Positions 45,028 to 53,712 of a stretch of DNA of 64,000 nucleotides are shown in pieces; the first letter of the stretch is position 1; every line of letters begins with the position of its first letter. This DNA comes from Caballeronia fortuita (GTDB lineage: Bacteria > Pseudomonadota > Gammaproteobacteria > Burkholderiales > Burkholderiaceae), in assembly GCF_001544835.2 (NCBI RefSeq), contig NZ_FCNX02000012.1:1-64000 (forward strand), in the 5' to 3' direction. The notes under the pieces are model-generated. The model saw only the letters and a program-made list of their open reading frames with translations. It searched no databases and had not been told where the DNA came from. Position numbers and translations under genes: made by a program.

Positions 45028-45942
45028 ATGCGCGACCGAATCGACGATGAGATAACTTTTCGCAAGCTTGAAGTCCTGCTTGCCTTCATGGAGACCGGTA
45101 ACCTGGCGAAGGCGGCCGAGGCATTGAACGTGAGCACGGTAAGCGTGCATCGCGCACTTCATTCGCTTGAGCAAGGCGTGCGTTGCGCACTCTTTCGCCA
45201 CGAGGGCCGTAACCTAAGGTCGACCGAGGCCGCGCAGATGCTTGCCGACGTGGCACAAGAAGTAATCACCCTTATGTCTGACGGTATTCGCGCGACACGC
45301 GAGGCCGCAGGCTATTCGTCAGACCGCCTAAAAATTGGCTCTTTGTATTCGCTTACGATTAAGACGGTGCCGGGAATCGTTGTTGACATCAAGGTGCGCA
45401 AGCCTACGCTCCATGTCGAATTGGTACTCGGGTCGAATGTCGAACTGATCGAGAAGCTAAAGCGCAACGAGATCGATGCGGCCCTTACGGCTATGCCCGA
45501 CGCCGAACCCGAAATCGAATCTATTCCTCTTTTCGAGGACGATATTTTCTTCGCGGCGCCTGCCGGTTCGCGGTATGCGCGGCAGAACCAGGTCGATCTC
45601 CGCGACTGCCGCGAGGAGACATTCGTTTCGCTCGGTGAGGGCTTCGCTACGTATCACGGGTTCGTCGAGGCATTTCGCGTCGCTAACTACACGCCGAACG
45701 TGACGATGCGAACAGGCGACATTTTCTCGCTAATGAACCTGGTGAGCGGCGGTGTCGGCTATACGCTGCTGCCGGGTCGCGTGCGCGGCGTCTTTGGCGA
45801 CAAGGTGCAATTCATTCCGCTCGAGGCGCAATATATGATGCGCCAGACAATCGGCGTCAGCTTCTTGCGCGCACGTGAGCGCGATCCGAATCTACTCGCG
45901 CTCATGGCGGTCTGTCGTCTTCGGACGAGACGCGGCGACTGA
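45028..45942 (+). CDS. mdcR: LysR-family regulator of malonate utilisation, MdcR
   Basis: 304 residues. N-terminal winged helix (TGNLAKAAEALNVSTVSVHRAL) and a LysR effector domain. The unusual recognition helix TVSVHRALHSLEQ and the overall pattern match MdcR, the activator of mdc operons. It sits next to the mdc genes, convergent with mdcH with only 4 bp between the stops. Likely binding site: the inverted repeat at 53401-53422 upstream of mdcA. Confidence 0.88.
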   Translation: MRDRIDDEITFRKLEVLLAFMETGNLAKAAEALNVSTVSVHRALHSLEQGVRCALFRHEGRNLRSTEAAQMLADVAQEVITLMSDGIRATREAAGYSSDRLKIGSLYSLTIKTVPGIVVDIKVRKPTLHVELVLGSNVELIEKLKRNEIDAALTAMPDAEPEIESIPLFEDDIFFAAPAGSRYARQNQVDLRDCREETFVSLGEGFATYHGFVEAFRVANYTPNVTMRTGDIFSLMNLVSGGVGYTLLPGRVRGVFGDKVQFIPLEAQYMMRQTIGVSFLRARERDPNLLALMAVCRLRTRRGD

Positions 45943-45946
45943 GGCG

Positions 45947-46885
45947 TCAACGCGCTGCGCGAACGCGTTCCCTATTGATAAGCGCGCTGAGGTCGGGAAG
46001 CGAAGTGTCGCTGCCACTCACAGCAAGTCCGTCCGTGAAAATCGGGCTGGCGAGCCGCGTCAATACGTTCGCGGGAGGCATCTCTATTGCAAGACGCGCT
46101 CCGCGTTCCCATGCGAGTCTCATTGTGTCATGCCAGCGCACAGGGTGTGCCATATTGCCGGCAAGATCGGCGGCGATTTGCGCGCCGTCGAAAAGTGGCC
46201 GCGCAGCACTGCTGCTGAGATAAGTGACGCGTGGCGCACGCACCTCGACGTCCGTAAAGGCATCGGCGAGCCTGGCTGCCGGGGCGTTAAGCAGGGCGCA
46301 ATGGGACGGCACGGCACCGTCGAGGCGCTCACAGCGTTGCGCACCTTGTCTCTTCGCCGCTTCGGCGAGTTGATTGATGGAAACCTCGCTGCCCGAGACG
46401 ACCATCTGGGTTTCAGCGTTTATATTTGCAAGAAAAACCGGTCCTACCTCACTGTTGACTTGCGCAATCAGCCGCTCGAGCGGACGTTGCGTCAGGCCGA
46501 CGATTGCGAGCATGCCGAAGCCGCACGGATATGCCTGTTCCATCAATTGGCCGCGCAAGGCGACGAGCCTGAGCGCGTCGGAAAAGCCAAGAGCGCCCGC
46601 TACCACCGCGGCGGGGTACTCGCCGATCGAAAGTCCCGACACCATATCAGGCACGTGACCGTGAGTCTGTAGGGCGCGCGCCTGACCGACGCCTGCGATC
46701 AGCAGACAAAGCTGCACGGCGACGGTGGAGCGTAGCGATGCCGCATCGTCTATAGATCTGATATCGAAGCCTAGCGCGTCACCCGCTTCTTCGATAGTGC
46801 GAGCGATTTCGTTGTGAGCCGGCAGCGCATGCAACATGCCGGCGCGCTGTGAGCCTTGGCCAGGAAACGTAAACAGCACGCTCAT
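45947..46885 (-). CDS. mdcH: Malonate decarboxylase epsilon subunit (malonyl-CoA:ACP transacylase), MdcH
   Basis: 312 residues, FabD-like. FTFPGQGSQRAGM at the N-terminus, the nucleophile elbow GLSIGEYPA with the active Ser, and the His in VPSHCALL. It loads a malonyl group on the decarboxylase ACP (MdcC) to start the acyl cycle. Last gene of the mdc operon, 51 bp after mdcG. Confidence 0.93.
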   Translation of the reverse strand: MSVLFTFPGQGSQRAGMLHALPAHNEIARTIEEAGDALGFDIRSIDDAASLRSTVAVQLCLLIAGVGQARALQTHGHVPDMVSGLSIGEYPAAVVAGALGFSDALRLVALRGQLMEQAYPCGFGMLAIVGLTQRPLERLIAQVNSEVGPVFLANINAETQMVVSGSEVSINQLAEAAKRQGAQRCERLDGAVPSHCALLNAPAARLADAFTDVEVRAPRVTYLSSSAARPLFDGAQIAADLAGNMAHPVRWHDTMRLAWERGARLAIEMPPANVLTRLASPIFTDGLAVSGSDTSLPDLSALINRERVRAAR

Positions 46886-46936
46886 GATATGTTCGGTACC
46901 CTTAAATTGTCGACGAGCAATGGGCCGTACCCCGTC

Positions 46937-47551
46937 TTAAGCAGCACTCGGTCCGATGCACGCTAGCGCGAAGCCGCCGTAACCAGTGTCAACTTGCATA
47001 TCGATGCGTGCCGGCGCGGTCCGCAGCAGCCACAGCAGCGCGTACGCTTCAGTGCGCGGAAGCGGTCGCGCGTCGCGAAGCAGCAGACCGAGGTCGCTGT
47101 CTTGCCGCAAAGTGCTCACGCCGCTTGCAAGCGTAAAACCGACGCTTCCGATGACGCCCCAAGCCAGCTGGAGTTGATCGAGTTCGGGCGCGATTTGAGC
47201 GAGGGCGCGCATGCAAAGCAGGCGCGCGACCGCGGTTTGCTCACGCCGCGCGCCCGCCCGAAATAGCGCTTCGGGTGTTATGCGACGGGATTTGCGCTCG
47301 CTTGTGATAAATGCCGCAAATCGCTCGCCGCGTGTGCGTCCTCGAATGCCTACGGGCACGATGTCATTTGCGCTGACCGCTTCTCGACGCACTACGACCG
47401 GCGCGACTGACAGCCACTCAGGCGACGCCCACGCAGGCAGCTCCGCCTTCGCGCGAAAGTCTCGCGGCTCGGAAATCCACAGAAGATCGTGCGGACGGAT
47501 CTCCTTATTGGCGAGCAACACAGCGGTTCTCCATGAGGCATTGGCGCCCAT
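46937..47551 (-). CDS. mdcG: Malonate decarboxylase holo-ACP synthase (phosphoribosyl-dephospho-CoA transferase), MdcG
   Basis: 204 residues. Attaches the 2'-(5''-triphosphoribosyl)-3'-dephospho-CoA prosthetic group made by MdcB to MdcC. Recognisable by PHDLLWI near the start, WGVIGSVGFTLASG and LRQDSDLGLLLRDARP, which resembles a nucleotidyltransferase GS...DxD active site. Its start overlaps the stop of madM by 1 base. Confidence 0.92.
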   Translation of the reverse strand: MGANASWRTAVLLANKEIRPHDLLWISEPRDFRAKAELPAWASPEWLSVAPVVVRREAVSANDIVPVGIRGRTRGERFAAFITSERKSRRITPEALFRAGARREQTAVARLLCMRALAQIAPELDQLQLAWGVIGSVGFTLASGVSTLRQDSDLGLLLRDARPLPRTEAYALLWLLRTAPARIDMQVDTGYGGFALACIGPSAA

Positions 47552-48315
47552 TAACTCATCAGCGCCTTTGTTGCGAAGAACAGCACCGACGGCCCGAGTA
47601 GGCAGCCAACGCCCGTGTGGAACGTCGCGATGAGTGCGCCGTATGGAACGAGCCGCCTATCGGTTGCGGCTAGCCCAGCGCTGACGCCACTCACGGTGCC
47701 AGCCAGTCCGCCAAAGATCATCGCGGAACGGGGAGTCTTCAGCCCCATGAAGCCCGCAGCTATCGGCGTGCCGATCATCACGATGATCGCCTTGATTAGG
47801 CCAGTCGCGATACTGAGTGCGATCACATCGGAGCTTGCGCCAATCGCAGCGCCCGTCACCGGTCCGACGATATACGTCACGGCGCCTGCGCCGATGGTCG
47901 TCATGCTTACGGCGTCGTTATAACCGAAAGCGTGCGCGATGCTCGCGCCGACGATGAAGGGTAGTACTGTTCCAAGCAACAACGATACGACACCAATCAG
48001 ACCCGCCTTGCACGCTTCAGTCGCCTGCACCTCGAACGCCGTCGCGACGATGGCAAAGTCGCGCAGCATCGCGCCTCCCATTAGGCCCACACCGGTGAGA
48101 AGCGGCAGGTCCGCCAGCCCTTTTTGCCCTCCGGTGAATGCTCCGCCGCAATAGGCGAGCACGAGGCCGATCACAATGGCGATCGCCGAGCCGTGTACGC
48201 GCCCGAAGGTCAGTTTGCGCGAAATCAACGACGACACCCACATGATTAGGCCCACCAGCGCGAGCGCCGTAACCAAGCCGTTTTGGATCAGAATTTTATC
48301 GATCATCTGCAACAT
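47551..48315 (-). CDS. madM: Malonate transporter subunit MadM
   Basis: 254 residues, about eight or nine membrane segments. Conserved MadM segments LMGGAMLRDFAIVATAFEV and TTIGAGAVTYIVGPVTGAAIGASSD (quoted in parts only: MTTIGAGAVTYIVG). Works with MadL as a cation-coupled malonate importer. The ATG at 48315 has GAGGAGA upstream; a TTG at 48333 is the alternative. Confidence 0.92.
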   Translation of the reverse strand: MLQMIDKILIQNGLVTALALVGLIMWVSSLISRKLTFGRVHGSAIAIVIGLVLAYCGGAFTGGQKGLADLPLLTGVGLMGGAMLRDFAIVATAFEVQATEACKAGLIGVVSLLLGTVLPFIVGASIAHAFGYNDAVSMTTIGAGAVTYIVGPVTGAAIGASSDVIALSIATGLIKAIIVMIGTPIAAGFMGLKTPRSAMIFGGLAGTVSGVSAGLAATDRRLVPYGALIATFHTGVGCLLGPSVLFFATKALMS

Positions 48316-48329
48316 GGCTGTCTCCTCGT

Positions 48330-48725
48330 TCAAATTTCTTCGAGATGCGGCGCGTTTACGAGCGAGGTGCTATCGCGACCGGTGCGCGACAGCACGGCGA
48401 TGCAACCCGCGCAGACAGCCGCAGCACCCAGAGCCGACAATAGCGCGACAGGGCCGCCCTTCAACGCGGCGACGACGTTTTGATTCGCCGCCATCGCGAC
48501 GACGACTGGAATGTACATCGCGCCCCAGAAGGCCACGCCCGCTTCGGTTTCCTTTGGCAGCAAGCCTTTCCCCTGCAAATAGAGGCGCAGGAAAATCAGC
48601 AGCAGCATCGCGATGCCGACACCGCCGACATTCGTCTTGACGCCGATCGCGACCCCGAGCAGGTCCCCGAGGAAAAGTCCCGCCAGATGGCAGAACGCGA
48701 GCAGGGCGGTTCCATAGATGATCAT
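48330..48725 (-). CDS. madL: Malonate transporter subunit MadL
   Basis: 131 residues, about four membrane segments. Typical features are the start IYGTALLAFCHLAGLFLGD, LLGVAIGVKTNVGGVG and the C-terminal cap ending in PHLEEI. Obligate partner of MadM. It sits between mdcE (39 bp) and madM (14 bp). Confidence 0.92.
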   Translation of the reverse strand: MIIYGTALLAFCHLAGLFLGDLLGVAIGVKTNVGGVGIAMLLLIFLRLYLQGKGLLPKETEAGVAFWGAMYIPVVVAMAANQNVVAALKGGPVALLSALGAAAVCAGCIAVLSRTGRDSTSLVNAPHLEEI

Positions 48726-48764
48726 TTCGTGTCTCCTGTATTTGTCTGTTAGGATTTCGATGCT

Positions 48765-49580
48765 TTAGCGCCACGCTTCCCGCAGCTTGCGACGAACGGC
48801 CGCCGAGGCCGCGCGGTGCTCGCTTCGAAGGCGGCTTTCGAGGCCGCGCGACGGGTCGGCGCGAATGTCGTCGACTGCAGCTTTCAGCGCCTTTTCAACC
48901 GCCGACTGGTCCGTGCCGGTAGGGGCATCTGCGTTGCTAACGGGAAGCAGTTTCCAGAGCAATCCGAGCGACGCGTAGTTGTCGATGTCGTAGGCCATCG
49001 GCGGAACGCGCTCCGTGAAAGCTTCGAGTTCGGCGACCGAGCGCAGCGTTACGCGCGCGGCCGATTCCTTACCCATCGCGTGGACCATTACGCGCGGATC
49101 AGCGAGCGCGATTAGCCTATTAGCCTGGTAACCGTGTGCGAGAAACGCGCCGGACATTGCGCGTCCCACGATCAGGCCAATTACCGGGTGACGAGCCAGG
49201 CGCGCGCTTGCGTAAGCATCGGCGGCCCCAGCGAGCGCCTGATGAATGCCGTACGCTTCCTCGCGGCGTCCATAGGCCTGACTCGCCACATCGATGACGG
49301 CCACGAGCGCCCGTTTTTCTTCGCGATGTGTATCAGCATCGATGACTTCACGCACCGCCCGCGCGATCTCCCATGCTTCCACGAGTCCCACCTCGCCGCC
49401 GCGGGCTCGCGGGAACGGGTTGTTGGGGTCCGGCAGCACCGCGATGAAACGCGCTGCCTGGTCCCCGAGACGCGCATCGGCGACGCGCACAGAGGGTGGG
49501 TAGCCGGCCCGCAACGGCGCGCTGCCGGTGAGCGCATCCAGCCAGACTGCGCCGCGTTTCGAAAGGTCCTGTGTTCTCAC
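48765..49580 (-). CDS. mdcE: Malonate decarboxylase gamma subunit, MdcE
   Basis: 271 residues, carboxyltransferase-like (crotonase superfamily fold). Together with MdcD it decarboxylates malonyl-S-ACP to acetyl-S-ACP. Conserved segments are VDVASQAYGRREE, IVGRAMSGAFLAHGYQA and MVHAMGKESAARVT. Its ATG overlaps the stop of mdcD by 4 nt. Confidence 0.92.
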   Translation of the reverse strand: MRTQDLSKRGAVWLDALTGSAPLRAGYPPSVRVADARLGDQAARFIAVLPDPNNPFPRARGGEVGLVEAWEIARAVREVIDADTHREEKRALVAVIDVASQAYGRREEAYGIHQALAGAADAYASARLARHPVIGLIVGRAMSGAFLAHGYQANRLIALADPRVMVHAMGKESAARVTLRSVAELEAFTERVPPMAYDIDNYASLGLLWKLLPVSNADAPTGTDQSAVEKALKAAVDDIRADPSRGLESRLRSEHRAASAAVRRKLREAWR

Positions 49581-50428
49581 GATGCAAATCCCCTGCTAAA
49601 GATGGCGGCTGCTTGTTCCGGCGTGGCCTGCACCCGCGGATCGACTTCGGACAGCCGCTGGAGAAAGCCCACGACGCGTTCGCTGCGGCATGCGTCTGGA
49701 CGCCCGGCGCGAAAACAATCGATGATGGCAGTGCGGATCGCATCGGCATCATCGGCGGTGTATACGTCGAGCAGTCCCGTGCGATGTCTTTGCTCGCAGC
49801 CCGTAAAGCTCCAGATCATCGCGCGGTCGCGGGAATCGAACTCCGCAATGCCTGCTTCCTGCTCGATTACGGCCGGTCCGTTGAGCCCGAGCCGCGCCTC
49901 GCGCGTGCCGATCAGATAGCTGCAAAGACCTGCGGCGATCGACATGCCGCCATAACAACCGATAGGGCCAGCAGTGATGCCGATCACCGGCTGGTAGCGC
50001 CGCAAATCGACGATGCCCGCGTGGATTTCCGCGATGCCCGCGAGACCGAGATTGGCCTCCTGCAAGCGCACGCCGCCCGTCTCGAAGAGAATGACGGCGC
50101 GCGTAGGAATGCCTCGGCGGTTGTCATCGGCGGCAAGGTCGAGGCTGCCCGCTATTTTCGCCGCCGACACTTCGCCCATGCTGCCGCCTTGAAATCCGCC
50201 ATCGATGGCAAGGACGACCGCGGGCTGACCGTCGATGGTTCCCTTGGCGACCACCATGCCATCGTCGGCTTGCGTCACGATGCCCTGGCGCTTGAGCCAG
50301 GGCGAGCTCACGCGCTCGAACGGACCGAGTAGCTCATTGAAAGTGCCTTCGTCGACTAGCTTTTTGGCGCGGCCGCGGGCATCGAGTTCGATGAAACTTT
50401 GGCGCTCGAGCAGTGCTTGCATATCCAT
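49577..50428 (-). CDS. mdcD: Malonate decarboxylase beta subunit, MdcD
   Basis: 283 residues, partner of MdcE. Carboxyltransferase-like features: SFIELDARGRA at the N-terminus, GFQGGSMGEVSAAKI, ILFETGGVRLQEAN and GPIGCYGGMSIAAGL. The two glycine-rich loops form the oxyanion region. It starts 6 bp after the stop of mdcC. Confidence 0.93.
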   Translation of the reverse strand: MDMQALLERQSFIELDARGRAKKLVDEGTFNELLGPFERVSSPWLKRQGIVTQADDGMVVAKGTIDGQPAVVLAIDGGFQGGSMGEVSAAKIAGSLDLAADDNRRGIPTRAVILFETGGVRLQEANLGLAGIAEIHAGIVDLRRYQPVIGITAGPIGCYGGMSIAAGLCSYLIGTREARLGLNGPAVIEQEAGIAEFDSRDRAMIWSFTGCEQRHRTGLLDVYTADDADAIRTAIIDCFRAGRPDACRSERVVGFLQRLSEVDPRVQATPEQAAAIFSRGFAS

Positions 50429-50434
50429 AGTTTT

Positions 50435-50743
50435 TCAAGCTCCCCCGTTGGATTTCAGCTGTTCAAATACTTGCCCAATGCGCATCTGCACCACACCGGG
50501 GGTCGCGCCGGAATCGTTAATTTCGAGCTTTGCGGCAGGCAGGGACCCGCCGCCGAGAATGCGTTCGAGCACGGCTCGCCATAGATGGCCATTGCCGTCG
50601 ACAGATGTCGTGATGTTCACCACCGTGCGGTTCGCCGCGTTCGCTTCGAGCAGAACTTCGAGGTCGCCCGACGCGACCACGCCGGCCAGCGCACGGCCGT
50701 GTGCGGGTGCGCCTGCCGGAAATTCAAGGACAATAGTTTCCAT
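50435..50743 (-). CDS. mdcC: Malonate decarboxylase acyl carrier protein (delta subunit), MdcC
   Basis: 102 residues from the ATG at 50743. The attachment site is Ser25 in GVVASGDLEVLLE, which receives the phosphoribosyl-dephospho-CoA prosthetic group. Carries acetyl and malonyl groups through the cycle. A longer in-frame start at 50782 would overlap mdcB and is unlikely. Confidence 0.9.
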   Translation of the reverse strand: METIVLEFPAGAPAHGRALAGVVASGDLEVLLEANAANRTVVNITTSVDGNGHLWRAVLERILGGGSLPAAKLEINDSGATPGVVQMRIGQVFEQLKSNGGA

Positions 50744-50751
50744 GAGCGTTT

Positions 50752-51643
50752 CTATGCCTTCGTCGGATGACCCGCTTTGCATCGGAGCTGGTCGAGGAAG
50801 AGAGCGGCGGCGAGCAGATCCGCTGCGCCGCCGGGCGATACGGACAATTCGACAAGCCGCCGGTCCAGCGCCTTGAGCCGTCGACGGCCGTCGAACCGTG
50901 CCGCACCTCCATGCATCAGCACGAGCCGCGCGCCGTCCTGCGTCTCGGTGAGCGCGCTTCGTCCGCCACGCGCGAGCACGCAGGTGTCGTCGAGGCTCGC
51001 CATAATCGCGAGCAGCGCATTGAGGCGCGCGGCGGTTTCGCTGTCACCGCGTTCCCGTGAGCGTTTGAGTTCCGGCAAGGCAACGTCGACAACATGCGGA
51101 AAGCCTGCCTGCGCTTGCCCACGCGCACCTCCGACGTCGTAATCGCGGCACGCTTGCTCGCCTTTGTTGCCGGTGACGGCGGGCGCGTGACGATCTTGCA
51201 CGCGGGCGATCGATGCCGCGCGCGTGGCAACTGATCGAGGATCGAGCTCCGAGGGTGCCCGCGCTGCAGCAGTCACAAGCAGTCCGAGCGCCCAAACTGC
51301 GCCGCGATGCGTATTCACGCCGCCGGTTGCGTCGAGCATGCGTGCTTCGCCTTCGCGGCCAACTGCTCCGATGCGCTCGCGCAGCGCGAGCATCGGGCGC
51401 GTCTCAAGGCCCGCGCGCGCCAGTTCGACAAACGTCGGCTGCAGCGTGAGAGCCGATACGCACATCAGCTTCCAGTCGAGATCGTCGTGGCGCGCCGCGG
51501 CTCCGAATATCGACAAGGCCAGGCTTCGGCGCCAGCGTCACTTCGTCGATCAGCGCTTCAACCGCATGCTTGCCGAGAAGATCGGCCAGAGCTGGCGCGT
51601 AAGCTAAGGGACGCGCCGCATTCGTTGCGATAAGATCCTGCAT
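50752..51643 (-). pseudogene. mdcB: mdcB (triphosphoribosyl-dephospho-CoA synthase) with a 1-bp frameshift
   Basis: The start ATG at 51641-51643 overlaps the mdcA stop (TGATG). The frame reads normally to VTLAPKPGLVDIRSRGA and then leaves the family pattern. The next frame continues exactly with HDDLDWKLMCVSALTLQPTF to the stop at 50752. The expected motif G-A-H-D-D is encoded if one base of the GG pair at 51489-51490 (CC on the coding strand) is removed. MdcB makes the precursor of the ACP prosthetic group, so its loss should inactivate the complex. It could also be a sequencing or assembly error. Confidence 0.82.
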
Positions 51644-53304
51644 CACCAACTCCGAAAGCGTGCGGGCGGGTCGTACAGCCCGCCCGACCAGTCGACTAGA
51701 TCCGCCACGCTCTTCGCCGCGAGCAACGAGCGGCTGGCTTCACTGCGATGAATGCCGAGATCTTCGGGCAGCGCGACGAAGCCGTCTCGACGCAGTTCGG
51801 CGAGCTTTTCCGGGCGGCTCGTGAGCCCGACCGGCGTGACGCCCGCGACGGCCGCGATCATCTCCTTCCTATGTTCGAGCGACCTTGCCTTGTACAGATA
51901 CGCCATGCCTTCCTCGGTAAGCACGTGCGTGACGTCGTCGCCGTAGATCATAACGGGCGCGAGCGGCATGCCCGACTCGCTTCCGACCTCGACCGCATCG
52001 ATTGATTCGACGATGCTCGGCTGGCCGCTTGCTTGGAACGTCTCCACCATCTGCACGACGAGCTTGCGGCCGCGTTCAAGCGGACTCTCCGTTTGCAGCA
52101 GGTCAAGCCATGCAGGTGTCGCATGTCGTCGGCCGTGCGGGTCGTGTCCCATGTTGGGCGCGCCGCCGAAGCCGGTGAGCCGACCATGCGTCACCGTCGA
52201 CGAGTTGCCGGCGCTATCCATCTGCAGCGTCGATCCGATGAACATGTCGACTGCGTACTGTCCGGCAAGCTGGCACATCGCGCGGTTGGAGCGCATTGAA
52301 CCGTCGCGTCCTGTGAAAAATATGTCCGGCCGTCGCCCAACGTATGCTTCCATGCCGAGCTCGCCGCCGAAGCAGTGCACGCTTTGAATCCAGCCGGTCT
52401 CGATCGCGGGAATCAGCGTCGGGTGCGGGTTAAGCGTCCAGTGCCGGCAGATCTTGCCTTTAAGGCCGAGCTTCTCGCCGTACGTCGGCAGGATCAGTTC
52501 GATGGCCGCCGTGTTAAAGCCGATTCCGTGATTGAGCGACTGAACCTGATGCCGCTCATAGATTCCGCGAATCGCCATCATCGCCATCAGGATCTGAATC
52601 GGCGTCACGAGGCGCGGGTCGCGCGTGAAAAGCGGCTCGATAAAAAACGGCTTGTCCGCTTGTACGACGAAGTCGATCCACGAGCCCGGGATATCGACCC
52701 GGGGCATTTTTTTGGGATCGTCGACGATCTCGTTGACCTGCGCGATGACGATGCCGTCGCGAAATGCGGCGGCTTCAACGAGCGCGGGCGTGTCTTCAGT
52801 GCTCGCGCCCGTGTAGATGTTGCCGTCGCGATCCGCTATGAAGCCGGCGATCAGCACGACGTTTGGCGTCAGGTCGACATAGAGGCGCGCGTACAGTTCA
52901 ATGTATGTGTGGATCGCGCCGATCTGAAGGATCCCATCCCGGAGAAATTGAGAAACGCGCAGGCTTTGAGCGCCCGCGTAAGCGAAATCGAGTTTTCTAG
53001 CGATGCCACGCTCGAAGAGATCAAGATGCTCGGCGCGGCTCACACTTGGAATGATGAGATGCAAGTCGTGTATGATTTGCGGATCGACCTTCGCGAGCGA
53101 ACGCGAGAGGAAATCCGCTTGTTTCTGGTTATTGCCCTCGACGACGACGCGATCGCCCGGTGCGATCAGATTTTCAAGGACGTCGACGATGCGTTCGGGC
53201 GGCAACACGACGCCGTCGGCGATCGATGCCACCCGAGCAAGCCGGCGCTGTTTTTCCGCGCGGCGCGTCGCCCAACGTGAAGAGGATGAATGCGGACTTA
53301 ACAT
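51643..53304 (-). CDS. mdcA: Malonate decarboxylase alpha subunit (acetyl-ACP:malonate ACP transferase), MdcA
   Basis: 553 residues, CoA-transferase-like. It exchanges acetyl for malonyl on MdcC and releases acetate. Recognisable segments include LENLIAPGDRVVVEGNNQKQADFL in parts (VVEGNNQKQAD), HYNPHPT-like TLNPHPTLIPAIE, GGELGMEAYVGRRPD and GGAPNMGHDPHGRRHATPAW. First gene of the mdc operon; GAGAGC precedes the ATG. Confidence 0.94.
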   Translation of the reverse strand: MLSPHSSSSRWATRRAEKQRRLARVASIADGVVLPPERIVDVLENLIAPGDRVVVEGNNQKQADFLSRSLAKVDPQIIHDLHLIIPSVSRAEHLDLFERGIARKLDFAYAGAQSLRVSQFLRDGILQIGAIHTYIELYARLYVDLTPNVVLIAGFIADRDGNIYTGASTEDTPALVEAAAFRDGIVIAQVNEIVDDPKKMPRVDIPGSWIDFVVQADKPFFIEPLFTRDPRLVTPIQILMAMMAIRGIYERHQVQSLNHGIGFNTAAIELILPTYGEKLGLKGKICRHWTLNPHPTLIPAIETGWIQSVHCFGGELGMEAYVGRRPDIFFTGRDGSMRSNRAMCQLAGQYAVDMFIGSTLQMDSAGNSSTVTHGRLTGFGGAPNMGHDPHGRRHATPAWLDLLQTESPLERGRKLVVQMVETFQASGQPSIVESIDAVEVGSESGMPLAPVMIYGDDVTHVLTEEGMAYLYKARSLEHRKEMIAAVAGVTPVGLTSRPEKLAELRRDGFVALPEDLGIHRSEASRSLLAAKSVADLVDWSGGLYDPPARFRSW

Positions 53305-53400
53305 GTTTGCTCTCGCTCAGGACTCAAGAGCCGAGTCTAGAGAGCCAGCGACCTGCGTTCAATCACGCTCGGACGATGATCATTATCCAAAGGCTAACGA

Positions 53401-53434
53401 ATTGACGTTGTTGTTGGTCAATCAAATAGTCAAC
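53401..53434. promoter_or_regulatory. Candidate MdcR (LysR) operator upstream of mdcA
   Basis: ATTGAC at 53401-53406 and its exact complement GTCAAT at 53417-53422 are separated by 10 bases, and a further GTCAA half-site follows near 53429. The dyad contains a T-N11-A type core and lies about 100 bp upstream of the mdcA start codon, where a LysR activator site is expected. Confidence 0.5.
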
Positions 53435-53490
53435 GACGGCTGCCTGGTCTGGCGCGCGAAGCGGATGAAAGCCCACGAATCAATTCGATG

Positions 53491-53516
53491 AAAAAAACCG
53501 ACGCATTGAGCGTCGG
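53491..53516 (-). terminator. Intrinsic terminator, minus strand, downstream of the chemoreceptor gene
   Basis: On the minus strand a perfect 7-bp stem (CCGACGC and GCGTCGG) with a 5-base loop is followed by seven T residues. It lies about 200 bp after the chemoreceptor stop codon and insulates the mdc operon from it. Confidence 0.8.
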
Positions 53517-53712
53517 CAGAAGGGCTCCGGGTGGGGCCACTGAGAGATCGGTACTTCAGCTTCATCTCGGAAACCGCACTGTTTTTGACAAGCCGCACAC
53601 GAACTGCGCGCCGCCTACTGCGGCCGTCAAGAACAGTCGTAGCGGCGCGTCGACGCCTGTCATAGGGTTCGTACTAGTCGTCAAGTCCGCGACGTAACCA
53701 CGCGAGCGATCA

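Larger units (their letters stand above)
53305..53712. other. Intergenic region upstream of mdcA
   Basis: 408 bp. It contains the candidate MdcR site (53401-53434) and an intrinsic terminator facing the same way (53491-53516). No gene is supported. Confidence 0.45.

Noticed and set aside
50752-51516. Short but intact MdcB starting at 51516
   Set aside because: The first residues from that start are out of register with the family, while the missing N-terminus lies in the adjacent frame directly upstream, coupled to mdcA.
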